A DNA stretch of 45,804 bases from an uncultured Collinsella sp. (GCA_959605475.1 CAUHFS010000012.1:1-45804); one strand, 5' to 3'. Positions 31,745 through 39,873 are shown, numbered from the stretch's first letter. The notes: generated from the sequence alone by a model not told the origin. Program-made: numbers and translations.

Positions 31745-32098
31745 TTATTTGACTTTCTCAGCTGAATGGGGATACAGAACAGTCCCGTCAAGTTCCTTAT
31801 CTTCCACAAAAACTAGAATCCATTTATCACCTGCTTTCAACCCTGAGACATATCCGGAACTTGACTTACGGCGCATATCGATTTTCTTACGGCAACCACT
31901 TGGCATAAGAGCCTCAAATTGTCCGTTATGAATATCCGACAGCGTCTGTACTTCAACTGAAATATGTTCGTCATCTTTTCCACCGACGACCGAGGGGCTC
32001 GGTTGATAGGCCGCGACAACCAATATCCCAAGAAATGCGCAAAGAAGCCCCAGCGTTTTACGTATGCGCTTTCTATCATCTTCGCCGTCACTCTCCAC
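31745..32098 (-). CDS. Small membrane-anchored protein, unknown function
   Basis: The protein is about 117 aa and its family is not recognised. A short charged N-terminus (ESDGEDDRKRIRK) precedes one membrane helix (LGLLCAFLGILVVAAY). An outside domain of about 80 residues follows, with a small beta-rich pattern (ISVEVQTLSD, KWILVFVEDKEL). The start is uncertain. GTG at 32098 has AAGGGA 6 bases upstream and is preferred; the ATG at 32113 lacks a site. Either choice overlaps the end of the peptidase gene (by 11 or 26 bases), so translation is probably coupled. Base composition is AT-rich like its two neighbours. Confidence 0.55.
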   Translation of the reverse strand: MESDGEDDRKRIRKTLGLLCAFLGILVVAAYQPSPSVVGGKDDEHISVEVQTLSDIHNGQFEALMPSGCRKKIDMRRKSSSGYVSGLKAGDKWILVFVEDKELDGTVLYPHSAEKVK

Positions 32099-33215
32099 AA
32101 TACGTCCCTTCATGCGATATATAAATCGTTGTGTCATATGGAAGAAAACGCAGCTGATTGAACCAACCATCCCAGACAACAAGCATATATTTCTTATCAT
32201 TTGAATATGTATTATGCATAGCCACATATCCCGCAACAGCCATCGCATGAGCGTCATGGCTTGAACTGAGAGTCCCAGAAAAGATACTGAGATTTCCAGA
32301 ATCTGCAGTTGCCCTGAAAGAATCCCAAGATGGATACCAAGCAAATGATGTCTCAAGCCTTTTCCCGCGCCTAGCACAGAACTCCTTAATAGCCGGGGCA
32401 GCATTTGGAGATGGAGTCCTTCCTTGGGTAAAGTAAAGGCCCGTAGCTTGATCGAATGACTTATTTGGATCGCCGGATGTTCCCGATAACTGCCAAAGCT
32501 CATGATATAAGTCTGGCAATTTGAGCCGGTTTAGCGTTACATAATGGCTGCTTACCGCAAACATTGCAGACACATCGCAAGCATAGGTCCCCGTTTCTTT
32601 AATAACCTCTGATTGTGTAGGCGTTATCATCCCTGAAATTGTTTTACTTGCGTCAATGACATATCCTTGCTTATACAGGTCTTTGGGCGATACGAAAACA
32701 TCCTCGAACCTGCCCGGAGATCCGCTGCGGCTATTTCCCACAGAAAACACCGCTGTTGACCGGCATCCCTTCTCATCTAAAACAACGTTATTATCCAGAT
32801 CTGCAATACCAAAAGACAGCTCGTCAAATTTCAAAGCAACGATGTCATCTTGGGATGCGAGAAGGGCTATTTCATCGCTTGTATTCTCAATGGGCATAGG
32901 GGCGTTCGGAGCCAAGCAGTATTCGCTGATCCACCAAGATCGCTCTGAATCAAATACGACGTAGCCATAGTTAACGTCATCCCGCTTCGCGCGAACGATA
33001 TACCCGATTGATTCCCCATCGGAATTCACCATTTTTACTGGGTCACAAGCGGTCACCGGCTCATCCGATACGTCATCAAAGAAAGCTTGCGCTTGCTCCA
33101 CAGCTATTTGCGGTGTGACACGAACCAAGTCGTCGTCTCCAAAAACCAACCTTGGAGACATCAAGGCGGCAAGCAATACTATGAATCCGACAATCACCTT
33201 TCTCGAATAACGCAT
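32088..33215 (-). CDS. Secreted papain-like cysteine peptidase candidate
   Basis: This is a 375-aa exported protein. A signal peptide (KVIVGFIVLLAALMSPRLVFG) is followed by a region resembling the propeptide of C10/streptopain-like enzymes (AQAFFDD... YGYVVFDSERSWWISEY). A possible catalytic Cys lies in TYACDVSAMFAVSSHY near residue 213. A His/Gly-Tyr block (HDAHAMAVAGYV) lies near residue 325 and is followed by WDGW, matching the order Cys-His-Asp/Asn of the papain fold. The usual Gln-x-x-x-x-x-Cys-Gly/Ser context is weak, so activity is uncertain. The start at 33215 has GGAGG 5 bases upstream. It is the first gene of the AT-rich operon. Confidence 0.55.
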   Translation of the reverse strand: MRYSRKVIVGFIVLLAALMSPRLVFGDDDLVRVTPQIAVEQAQAFFDDVSDEPVTACDPVKMVNSDGESIGYIVRAKRDDVNYGYVVFDSERSWWISEYCLAPNAPMPIENTSDEIALLASQDDIVALKFDELSFGIADLDNNVVLDEKGCRSTAVFSVGNSRSGSPGRFEDVFVSPKDLYKQGYVIDASKTISGMITPTQSEVIKETGTYACDVSAMFAVSSHYVTLNRLKLPDLYHELWQLSGTSGDPNKSFDQATGLYFTQGRTPSPNAAPAIKEFCARRGKRLETSFAWYPSWDSFRATADSGNLSIFSGTLSSSHDAHAMAVAGYVAMHNTYSNDKKYMLVVWDGWFNQLRFLPYDTTIYISHEGTYCGE

Positions 33216-33350
33216 TTCTTCCTCCATCCGTGCAGTAGGGAGATACGGTAACTAAATGATATTCGTGAGATAGTGTTATACGTTTGATATTGTTTTTACT
33301 GACCCACTTTAAATCGGTGAAAGGTCTTCTTTTCGCCCTAAACGAGAAAA

Positions 33351-33376
33351 GGGTACTGGAGAAATCTCCGGTACCC
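33351..33376 (-). terminator. Rho-independent terminator of the response-regulator gene
   Basis: A 12-bp stem (GGGTACTGGAGA 33351-33362 with 33365-33376, one wobble) is followed by TTTT on the minus strand. The region 33229-33350 should hold the promoter of the AT-rich operon; TATAAC near 33277 is a weak -10. Confidence 0.8.
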
Positions 33377-33397
33377 TCACATTCCTCTATTTACTTG

Positions 33398-34060
33398 CTA
33401 GTCCTTAAACAGATAACCAACGCCGCGGACGGTGGTGATGTGTGCCGCGATCTGCGGGCCCACCTTGGAGCGGATGCGTCGGATGTGCACGTCGACGGTG
33501 CGCGTGCCGCCGCAGTACTCGAAGCCCCACACGCGGTGCAGCAGCACCTCGCGGCTGTAGGCGCGGTTGGGGTGCGTTGCCAAAAAGCTCAGCAGTGAGT
33601 ACTCCATCAGCGTCAGGTCGATGGGCTCATCATCGAGCGTCACCTGGTAGGTGGCCAGGTTGATCTCGAGGTTATCGATGTTGAGCACATCGTCGGCGGT
33701 GACGGTCTCCTCCTCGCCCATCAGGCGCTGCGCGCGAGCCTTGAGCTCGTTGGGCGTCGCCGTGGGGCACACAAAGTCGGCATGCGCGTGATTCGGCAGG
33801 CGCAGGGTACCGAGCGCCTCGTCGTCGACGATTACCAGCATGGGGACGCCGCCGCGGTCGTCGAGCCATTTGGCAATCTGATCGATGCGGTCGCTGCGGA
33901 TGCCATCGGAATCGAGGATCAGCAGGTCAAAGTCGTGCGCCGCAGTCGGCGAATCGGGGGTGGCCAGGCTCACCTCGACACCCAGGGTAGTCGTCAGGCT
34001 GCGGGCAAACTCGTGGAAGCGCGTCGTGCGCGCCATGAACAGGGCACTCTTTTCGGACAT
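33398..34060 (-). CDS. OmpR/PhoB-family response regulator, orphan, GlnR-like context
   Basis: This is a 220-aa two-domain regulator. The N-terminal half is a receiver-like fold with a DLLILDSD strand at the phosphorylation position. The normal acidic pocket at the N-terminus is not evident, so phosphorylation is doubtful. The C-terminal half is a clear winged-helix trans_reg_C domain (LTLMEYSLLSFLATHPNRAYSR, then VDVHIRRIRSKV and GVGYLF). No histidine kinase is adjacent. It lies 50 bases after the glutamine-synthetase homologue on the same strand. In other actinobacteria GlnR is an orphan OmpR-type regulator with an atypical receiver, so a nitrogen role is plausible but inferred. The start at 34060 has TTGGAGG. 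Confidence 0.85.
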   Translation of the reverse strand: MSEKSALFMARTTRFHEFARSLTTTLGVEVSLATPDSPTAAHDFDLLILDSDGIRSDRIDQIAKWLDDRGGVPMLVIVDDEALGTLRLPNHAHADFVCPTATPNELKARAQRLMGEEETVTADDVLNIDNLEINLATYQVTLDDEPIDLTLMEYSLLSFLATHPNRAYSREVLLHRVWGFEYCGGTRTVDVHIRRIRSKVGPQIAAHITTVRGVGYLFKD

Positions 34061-34110
34061 ATCGGCCTCCAAAGAAATGAGCTCAATCGTACCGGAACAA
34101 ACCAGCGCGA

Positions 34111-35448
34111 TTAGGAGTTCGCCAGGTAGTGCTTGATCTCCCACTCGGTGATCGTAGACTCAAACTTATGCCACTCGGCGCGCTTCTTTTTGAGGAAGAA
34201 GCTGTGGATGTGCTCGCCGAGGGCATCCTTCATAAACTGCGAGTCCTCAAACACGTCGAGTGCCTCTTTGAGCGAGCGCGGCAGCGGCGTGTAGCCGGCC
34301 TCGACCATCTGACGGCCGGTGAGCTTGAGCGTCTCGGCCGTGGCCTCGGGCGGGAGCTCCAGCTTGCGCTCGATACCGTCCAGACCAGCCGCCAGCGTGA
34401 CGGCGTTGACCAGATACGGGTTGGCCATGGGGTCGGGGCTGCGAAGCTCGATGCGCGTGGACAGCTGCTTGCCGGGCTTGTAGACCGGAATGCGGATCAT
34501 GCTCGCGCGGTTGCGCAGGCCCCACGTGGCGTACTGCGGCACGGAGTCGCCGCCGGTAGTAATGCGCTTGTAGGAGTTGACCGTAGGGTTGGTGATGGCG
34601 CTGATCTCGCGCGCGTGTGCCAGGATGCCGGCCATATAGTGCTTGGCGATATCGGAGAGATGGTACTTCTCGTCGGCCTCGCCCCAAAAGACGTTGTTGC
34701 CGTCGTGGTCGAACAGCGACTGATGCAAAAACATGGCGCTGCCGTCCTCGCCCGCCAACGGCTTGGGCATAAAGGAGGCGTGGCAACCGCTCTCGTAGGC
34801 CTGCTGCTTAATGATGAGCTTGGCCGTGGTGATGGCGTCGGACATGCTCAGGGCCTCGGCGTGGCGCAGGCTCATGCCGTGCTGCGAGCGACCGGCGGCG
34901 TGGAAGGTGTACTCCACGGGCACGGACATCTTCTCGAGCGTGAGGACCGTGTTGCGGCGCAGGTCGCGAGCGGCATCGCTCACCGAAAGATCGAAGTAGC
35001 CCACGTTGTCGAGAGGCTCGGGCGTGTGCTCGTCGGGGAAGTAGTAATACTCCAGCTCGGCGCCCACGTTGAGCAGATAGCCGGCTTTCTCGGCCTTGCG
35101 GAACATGCGACGCAGGGCATCGCGCGGGTCGCCGGCAAACGGCTTGCGATCGGGAGTGCACACATCGCAGAACACGCGGGCGACGCCGTTATGGCTCGGA
35201 CGCCACGGCAGGATCTGGAAGGTCGAAGCATCAGGGAACGCCAGCATGTCGGCTTCCTCGGGCGTGGCAAAGCCCTCGATGGCGGAGCCGTCAAAGCCAA
35301 TACCCTCCTCAAAAGCGACCTCGAGGTCCTCGGGGCTAATGGCAAAGTTCTTGAGGCGGCCGAGAATGTCGACAAACCACAGACGAACAAAGCGGATGTC
35401 ACGTTGCTCTACGGAGCGGAGTACGTAATCGATGTTCTGCTGGTTCAT
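34111..35448 (-). CDS. Glutamine synthetase family protein with altered active site
   Basis: This is a 445-aa homologue of type I glutamine synthetase, nearest by eye to actinobacterial GlnA2. The N-terminal beta-grasp (DGSAIEGF), ELEYYYF (Glu131, Glu133), NRASMIRIP and RIELRSPDP (Glu334) are kept. Where the family has HHE-x-x-x-GQ-x-E this protein has FHAAGRSQHG (Ala184, Gly191). Where it has GSGMH it has GSAMF (Phe240). The flap Glu is replaced in GGDSVPQY (near Ser302). These positions bind the metals or act in catalysis, so it may have lost or changed activity. No adenylylation motif is seen. The start has GAAAGGGGAG upstream. Confidence 0.85.
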   Translation of the reverse strand: MNQQNIDYVLRSVEQRDIRFVRLWFVDILGRLKNFAISPEDLEVAFEEGIGFDGSAIEGFATPEEADMLAFPDASTFQILPWRPSHNGVARVFCDVCTPDRKPFAGDPRDALRRMFRKAEKAGYLLNVGAELEYYYFPDEHTPEPLDNVGYFDLSVSDAARDLRRNTVLTLEKMSVPVEYTFHAAGRSQHGMSLRHAEALSMSDAITTAKLIIKQQAYESGCHASFMPKPLAGEDGSAMFLHQSLFDHDGNNVFWGEADEKYHLSDIAKHYMAGILAHAREISAITNPTVNSYKRITTGGDSVPQYATWGLRNRASMIRIPVYKPGKQLSTRIELRSPDPMANPYLVNAVTLAAGLDGIERKLELPPEATAETLKLTGRQMVEAGYTPLPRSLKEALDVFEDSQFMKDALGEHIHSFFLKKKRAEWHKFESTITEWEIKHYLANS

Positions 35449-35582
35449 GTCGCTCCCCTTTCTTTCGGGCGGGTTTCGACTGGTCTATATCGCAGATACT
35501 ATCGCAGAAAAATGTTTCCGCAGGGTTAAAGCGTATCAAGCGCTCAAAAAACGTGCGCGAGCAGGCAGTTGCGAACGAGCGG

Positions 35583-35954
35583 CTAGCATTCAGATTCGGA
35601 GACAATTTGTCTACAAGCTCGTTCCAGCGTAGGGAACTCCATCGTCACTGCATCCCAAACAACCGAGCGGTCGACATTGCCGTAATCATGCGCAAGATAA
35701 TTTCTCATGCCGATAATTCCACGCCATTCGATTTCGGGATGAAGCCGCTGCGAGCGTTCCGACAATTTGCCCGCTTCTTCCGTCACCCTAAGCGCACACA
35801 TCAAAAGGGAGTCCGCCAACGCCCTCGTCCGCACGTCATTCGCATGCAGAAACTGGTCCTCGGTGATATCAAAAGCCTTGATGCGCTCGTTCGTTTCGGA
35901 GATAGCCTCCAAGACCTCTTGGGCACGGAGGCTGTCTGACTTACGCGCGATCAT
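35583..35954 (-). CDS. hepT: HepT-like HEPN toxin (ribonuclease)
   Basis: This is a 123-aa alpha-helical protein of the HEPN/HepT family, toxins that cleave RNA and are neutralised by an MNT nucleotidyltransferase that AMPylates them. The active-site motif RX4HXY is present as RNYLAHDY (Arg84, His89, Tyr91). Tyr91 is the expected modification site. The start at 35954 has AAGGAGTG 8 bases upstream and overlaps the end of the antitoxin gene by 14 bases, the usual antitoxin-toxin coupling. It is transcribed after the MNT fusion gene. It could be described as DUF86. Confidence 0.9.
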   Translation of the reverse strand: MIARKSDSLRAQEVLEAISETNERIKAFDITEDQFLHANDVRTRALADSLLMCALRVTEEAGKLSERSQRLHPEIEWRGIIGMRNYLAHDYGNVDRSVVWDAVTMEFPTLERACRQIVSESEC

Positions 35955-36435
35955 AAATGATCACTCCTTCGCGCTCGATTACCGCGGCAAGATCGCCATC
36001 AAGATGGTCGCTCGAGACGAGGTCAACCTGCCTTCCGGTTTCCTTGCGCACTGCCTCACCAAACGCCGATAACGCGAAAAGACCAAAGCCCTGATCGCGA
36101 TCGACTTCAAGGCGCAAGTCGATATCACTATCTGCACGCGCCTCGCCACGGGCATACGATCCAAATAGGATCACGGTTTTGATGGCGGGAATCGGGCTGG
36201 CTGCCTCGCGGACGGCGGACTCAATCTGAGCGGTATCCAAAATGCCCGCTGCGGAGCTTTCGCTCGCAGAGCTTTTACCGAGTGAAGGCACAAACGGCAG
36301 CGAGCGCTCACGCAACATCTGCCTCATGAACATATTGACCGCAACGGACGAAGTCATGCCGAGTTCTTCGCACAGCTCGGCAAATGAATCTTTAATTGAC
36401 GAGTCCACTCGAACACTCAGCACAGACGCAGCCAT
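35941..36435 (-). CDS. Antitoxin: RelB/DinJ-like domain fused to MNT nucleotidyltransferase
   Basis: The protein is 164 aa with two parts. Residues 1-47 resemble RelB/DinJ antitoxins: a ribbon-helix-helix start (SVLSVRVDSSIKDSFAE), then a helix with AVNMFMRQML and RSLPF. A Ser-rich linker follows. Residues 70-164 are a minimal nucleotidyltransferase with GSYARGEARADSDID (GSX10DXD, metal-binding Asp104 and Asp106), the MntA type that AMPylates HepT. MntA proteins normally lack a DNA-binding part, so here the RHH-like domain may allow autoregulation. The start at 36435 has AGGAGGT. Its promoter must lie in the 42-bp gap or in lacI. Confidence 0.88.
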   Translation of the reverse strand: MAASVLSVRVDSSIKDSFAELCEELGMTSSVAVNMFMRQMLRERSLPFVPSLGKSSASESSAAGILDTAQIESAVREAASPIPAIKTVILFGSYARGEARADSDIDLRLEVDRDQGFGLFALSAFGEAVRKETGRQVDLVSSDHLDGDLAAVIEREGVIIYDRA

Positions 36436-36477
36436 GGATACCTCCTGTATGACATTGTCTATATAATATCACACAGA
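36436..36477 (-). promoter_or_regulatory. AT-rich leader of the HepT/MNT operon
   Basis: The 42 bases upstream hold the ribosome site AGGAGGT and an AT-rich stretch that contains TATTAT on the minus strand, the likely -10. A good -35 was not found. It is the natural place for binding of the RHH-like domain. Confidence 0.35.
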
Positions 36478-37500
36478 CTAGCGCGAGGTCGAAGCGCGGT
36501 GTTCGATGTGACCGGGGATCTCGATGCGCTTGGGGGCGAGCTTTGCGGCGTCGCCCACCGTAGTGGTAACGACGTCGATGCGCTCGGACAGACGCTCGAT
36601 TACGCGCTCGGCGATGGTGTGGGTGTCTTGCGCGGCCGTGGTCACACCGCCAAAGAGCACGTGGTTCCAGGGGTAATCGTCAAACGTTGCGATCTTAAGG
36701 CCCGCCGGCAGCGAGGGACCCAGCTGCGCCAACGCCTCGGTCAGGCGCAGAAAGACCAAGCCGTTGACGGCGATAAGGCCGAGCTTTTTACCTGCGTACT
36801 CGCGAATGGCCTCGTCCAGGCGGCCGACACCCGCGGCGCCACCGTCGGCCAGGGTGACGACCTCGCCGGCCAGGCCGCGGCGCGAGAGCTCGTCGGCAAA
36901 CGCCTCAGCGCGCTCACGACGCACGGGGCTGTCATCGCTTGCCTCGGTAAGCAGGCACAGACGCTCGCTGCCCGCAGCAGCCAAGGCGTCGACCAGCCCG
37001 GCAACCAGCTCACGGTTGTTAGATGTCACCAGATCGACACCTCCGTCGGTAACGTCGCGGTCGAGCAGCACAACGGGCAGGCGCCCCGCGGCCGCGGCAA
37101 TCGCCTTGTCGTTGCCACCACAGGTGTTGACGACCAGGCCGTCCACGCCGGCATCGATAAGTCTGGTGAGCGACTCCGCTTCCTTAGCGGGGTCGTTACC
37201 ACTAATGGCCGTCATGAGCGAGCAGCCGCGCGCGGCGGCGCTGGCGGAAAGCCCTTCGAGCATGGCGCTGGAGAACGGGTTGGCGATGTCGGCCAAGATT
37301 ACGCCGATGAGATTAGTGCGCGAGCTGCGCAGATTGCGCGCGGCGGCACGCGGGCGATAGCCGGTGCGCTCAATGACCTCAGCGATGCGGGCGCGGGTTT
37401 CCTCGGTCATCTGCCCGGGGCGGTTATTGAGATAGCGCGAGACCGTGGCCGGACTCACGCCCGCCTCGGCAGCAATGTCCTTAATCCTCATCTGCGCCAT
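36478..37500 (-). CDS. LacI-family transcriptional regulator
   Basis: This is a 340-aa repressor. Residues of about 4-60 are the LacI helix-turn-helix (IKDIAAEAGVSPATVSRYLNN) with its hinge helix (RAAARNLRSSRTNLIG). The rest is a periplasmic-binding-protein-like sugar-sensing core (GVILADIANPFSS, DAGVDGLVVNTC). No sugar operon lies beside it, so the target is unknown. The start at 37500 has GGGGTG 5 bases upstream; in-frame Met codons at 37539 and 37590 are less likely. A perfect palindrome ATTTTTAAAAAT at 37547-37558 could be a binding site in its leader. Confidence 0.88.
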   Translation of the reverse strand: MAQMRIKDIAAEAGVSPATVSRYLNNRPGQMTEETRARIAEVIERTGYRPRAAARNLRSSRTNLIGVILADIANPFSSAMLEGLSASAAARGCSLMTAISGNDPAKEAESLTRLIDAGVDGLVVNTCGGNDKAIAAAAGRLPVVLLDRDVTDGGVDLVTSNNRELVAGLVDALAAAGSERLCLLTEASDDSPVRRERAEAFADELSRRGLAGEVVTLADGGAAGVGRLDEAIREYAGKKLGLIAVNGLVFLRLTEALAQLGPSLPAGLKIATFDDYPWNHVLFGGVTTAAQDTHTIAERVIERLSERIDVVTTTVGDAAKLAPKRIEIPGHIEHRASTSR

Positions 37501-37623
37501 GGCGCACCCCGTTTCCCAATCGTCAGCAGTCTGAGCCATTTTAGGCATTTTTAAAAATCTCGGTTGCAAAACGCTGTAGGTGAGCAACATCGTTTTTGCG
37601 TCTCGAGCAGATGCGATGATGGG

Positions 37624-38316
37624 CTAGATATTCGAGTCTTTGGACAGCTCGAAATAGTCGGGATGCAAGGCGATAACCGGGCCCTGCTCCTCGGGCATCA
37701 GATGCAGGTGCGTCTCTGCCAGGTAGCTCGCCGTGTCGGTATCGCCCTTTTTAATGGCCTCGAGAATCCGGCGATGCTGCCGACGAATCGGCTCCCAATC
37801 CAGATCCTGCGACACCATACGCAACCAGTTGTATCGCTCAAAATGCGTGTTGACGCTCTTCATCCAATCCCACAACATGTGGCGGCCGGCAATCTCAAAA
37901 CATGTCTCATGGAACAGGTTGTCCAGATCGAAAAAGCGACGCGTTTCACGATGATCGAGCGACTCGGACTCGGCAAGAATCTGCTCGAGCCGATACTTTT
38001 GCTCGGGCGTGGCGGCAGAGCAGCATTTAATGAGCACACTTCTCTCGAGTTTCTCGCGCAAGAAACAGGCGTTCTCAGCGCGCTCCATGCTGATTTTTGA
38101 GACATAGGTGCCGCTTTTGGGACGCGTTTCCACCAGCTCCTGTTCACGCAGACGCACAAAGGACTCGCGAATGGGCGTGCGCCCGATTCCCGTCTCCTTT
38201 TCCAGACCAATCGCCGAAAGGCGCGTGCCAGGCTTGAACTCGGCATAGATGATCTTGGAGCGCAATGCGTTGTATGCCTGATCTTGCAGGCTCTGATAAT
38301 GCTGGTGCTGTTCCAT
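37624..38316 (-). CDS. GntR-family regulator, FCD (FadR-like) type
   Basis: This is a 230-aa regulator. Its N-terminal winged helix (LRSKIIYAEFKPGTRL, then TPIRESFVRLREQELVETRPKSGTYV) is a standard GntR domain. The C-terminal half is an all-helical FCD domain with the metal-binding His pattern (DLDNLFHETC, then a HR residue pair and a late ETHLHL). Such proteins sense organic acids or sugar acids. It stands alone between LacI and the AlbA_2 gene, and its target is not apparent. A promoter was not resolved in 38317-38379. Confidence 0.9.
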   Translation of the reverse strand: MEQHQHYQSLQDQAYNALRSKIIYAEFKPGTRLSAIGLEKETGIGRTPIRESFVRLREQELVETRPKSGTYVSKISMERAENACFLREKLERSVLIKCCSAATPEQKYRLEQILAESESLDHRETRRFFDLDNLFHETCFEIAGRHMLWDWMKSVNTHFERYNWLRMVSQDLDWEPIRRQHRRILEAIKKGDTDTASYLAETHLHLMPEEQGPVIALHPDYFELSKDSNI

Positions 38317-38379
38317 AAAGCCCTCGGATGAAGCTCACGGTTTTTCGAATCTCATCACGTAATACTATCGCATCGGCAC

Positions 38380-38414
38380 GCCCCAGCTCCCAATCAGTCT
38401 TTTTGGGACGGGGC
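38380..38414. terminator. Hairpin after the AlbA_2 gene
   Basis: GCCCC (38380-38384) and TCCCAA (38388-38393) pair with TTGGGA (38403-38408) and GGGGC (38410-38414). A T-run follows on the plus strand (CTCTTTT). It lies 10 bases past the stop of the AlbA_2 gene, before the GntR gene. Confidence 0.6.
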
Positions 38415-38423
38415 TCTTTTGGA

Positions 38424-39677
38424 CTATGAGCGCTCGTATTTCGTGGCCCGCCCGGATCCCTGCCTTACGATTGCATTCCGTTCAAGCAGAGATTCGAGTG
38501 CCGCCAACGTCCGCATGCGGCTCAGCCCCGTCTGTTTTTCAATCTCGCTTCGCGACATAATTCGCCCGCCCGACAAGGCCTTGAGAACCTGGACCTCTTC
38601 CTCGGACCCTTCAAAGGCATCGGTAACGGGCAATGTGACGGCCACCATGCCGCCGCGAACATCAAAAATTGGTTGATTGATCGAATCGCGATAGGCACGT
38701 CTAATGCGCGCGATTCCCGTACCAAATTTCTCGATGTAATCCAGCTTTAAGAAGGCCTCTGCAACGATGGGGTTTCTGAGCACGGATATCTGCCCATACA
38801 GGTATTGTTCCGTCGTCAAACCGGCGGGCAGCGATCCGGGGGAGGTCACAACGACACGATCATCGTACAGGGCAATTTGAACGTTCGCTCGAACGTCCCA
38901 CGTCCGATGCACCAAAGCGTTTGCAACAGCTTCGCGGAATGCCTCAAGAGGAATTCGATCGGTTTGGACGCGCTCCATCCCTTCGATACGCTCATAACGG
39001 TAGTAGCGTGCAAACATAGCCACCGCCCTGTCCACCTGCTCAATTGCGGATACATTTGTCGCCGTCTCACGGTCCAAGATCACATCCTCGGTATCGCCAA
39101 AACGGACGCAGTCGATGCCCGGAAAATCATTCTTATCCGCCAAAATCGCCGCAGCGTTGGTATAGCCATCTTTGCCGAGCAAGCGAAGCGTGCGCATAAT
39201 ATCCGGCGTTAGCTCGGAAATGCCGAGATGTTCAACACACTTATGCTCGAGCGTGTGAAAACTCAAGTCCTGGCGAGCCGACGTGAGCGCGTCGAACGTT
39301 ACGTTGCTGCCTTCGAGCGTCAGCCTGCCATACTCAAACCGGTCGACCTCCACCGTTGCCGAATCGTTTCGCCTGTAGGCCTTTCCCTTGCTTCGATAGG
39401 GCTTGTCCTGGCCCTCATAAACCGTAAGGATTACGGTCCCGTGTTTCTCATCGCGCTCGAGCGTGTAACGGGGAGCGGGATCCAAGCTGTCATTAATCAT
39501 GTTCTCGATGCGGAGACACTCTGTGACCGGATCCGCAAGGCCGACAGCCACGCCCTCGTCATCAACGCCGAACTCAATCTTGCCCGTCCCGTAGTTTGCA
39601 TAGGCGCTCACCGTTTTAAGAAACGTCGGCGTAACGCTTTCCTTGTATTCGACTGTAGGGCTCTCTCTAACAACCAT
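38424..39677 (-). CDS. AlbA_2/Schlafen-domain protein with GHKL-like and HTH regions
   Basis: This is a 417-aa protein. Residues of about 5-110 are the AlbA_2 (Schlafen-like) putative nucleic-acid or nucleotide-binding domain (ESPTVEYKESV, FLKTVSAYANYGTGKIEFGVDD). The middle resembles the RecG-related HATPase_c_4 region (FREAVANALVHRTWD, then EAFLKLDYIEKFGTGI). The last 70 residues are a winged helix (GGRIMSRSEIEKQTGLSRMRTL). Proteins of this plan are usually called transcriptional regulators or accessory defence factors; the role is not settled. The start at 39677 has GAGAGGG 8 bases upstream, downstream of a TATAAT box. It is probably autoregulated by the palindromes upstream. Confidence 0.82.
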   Translation of the reverse strand: MVVRESPTVEYKESVTPTFLKTVSAYANYGTGKIEFGVDDEGVAVGLADPVTECLRIENMINDSLDPAPRYTLERDEKHGTVILTVYEGQDKPYRSKGKAYRRNDSATVEVDRFEYGRLTLEGSNVTFDALTSARQDLSFHTLEHKCVEHLGISELTPDIMRTLRLLGKDGYTNAAAILADKNDFPGIDCVRFGDTEDVILDRETATNVSAIEQVDRAVAMFARYYRYERIEGMERVQTDRIPLEAFREAVANALVHRTWDVRANVQIALYDDRVVVTSPGSLPAGLTTEQYLYGQISVLRNPIVAEAFLKLDYIEKFGTGIARIRRAYRDSINQPIFDVRGGMVAVTLPVTDAFEGSEEEVQVLKALSGGRIMSRSEIEKQTGLSRMRTLAALESLLERNAIVRQGSGRATKYERS

Positions 39678-39714
39678 ATGCGCAACCCTCTCGTTTCGTA
39701 CCATTCATAATCGT

Positions 39715-39773
39715 ATTATAAGACGAAAACCGTTTGCGTATTGATTTATAGAAGACGCAAACGGTTTTCGTCT
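39715..39773 (-). promoter_or_regulatory. Promoter and 19-bp perfect operator palindrome
   Basis: TATAAT reads on the minus strand at 39720-39715. Directly upstream, AGACGAAAACCGTTTGCGT (39721-39739) is the exact reverse complement of 39755-39773, with 15 bases between. The arms occupy the -35 and spacer area, so a bound protein would block the promoter. Confidence 0.75.
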
Positions 39774-39870
39774 TGATTTGCGTACGGAATTAAGACGAAT
39801 AATTTCGCTTTCGTATGGCTCAATACCGGACGCAGACTGTTTTCGTCTGTCAATACGTCTGCAATCCAAA
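39774..39870. other. Further GTTTTCGTC-type motifs upstream of the AlbA_2 promoter
   Basis: GTTTTCGTCTG (39839-39849), GACGAATAA (39794-39802) and the pair GCAGAC / GTCTGC (39832-39837, 39857-39862) repeat parts of the operator palindrome. The stretch is AT-rich and holds no supported gene. Confidence 0.45.
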
Positions 39871-39873
39871 CGA

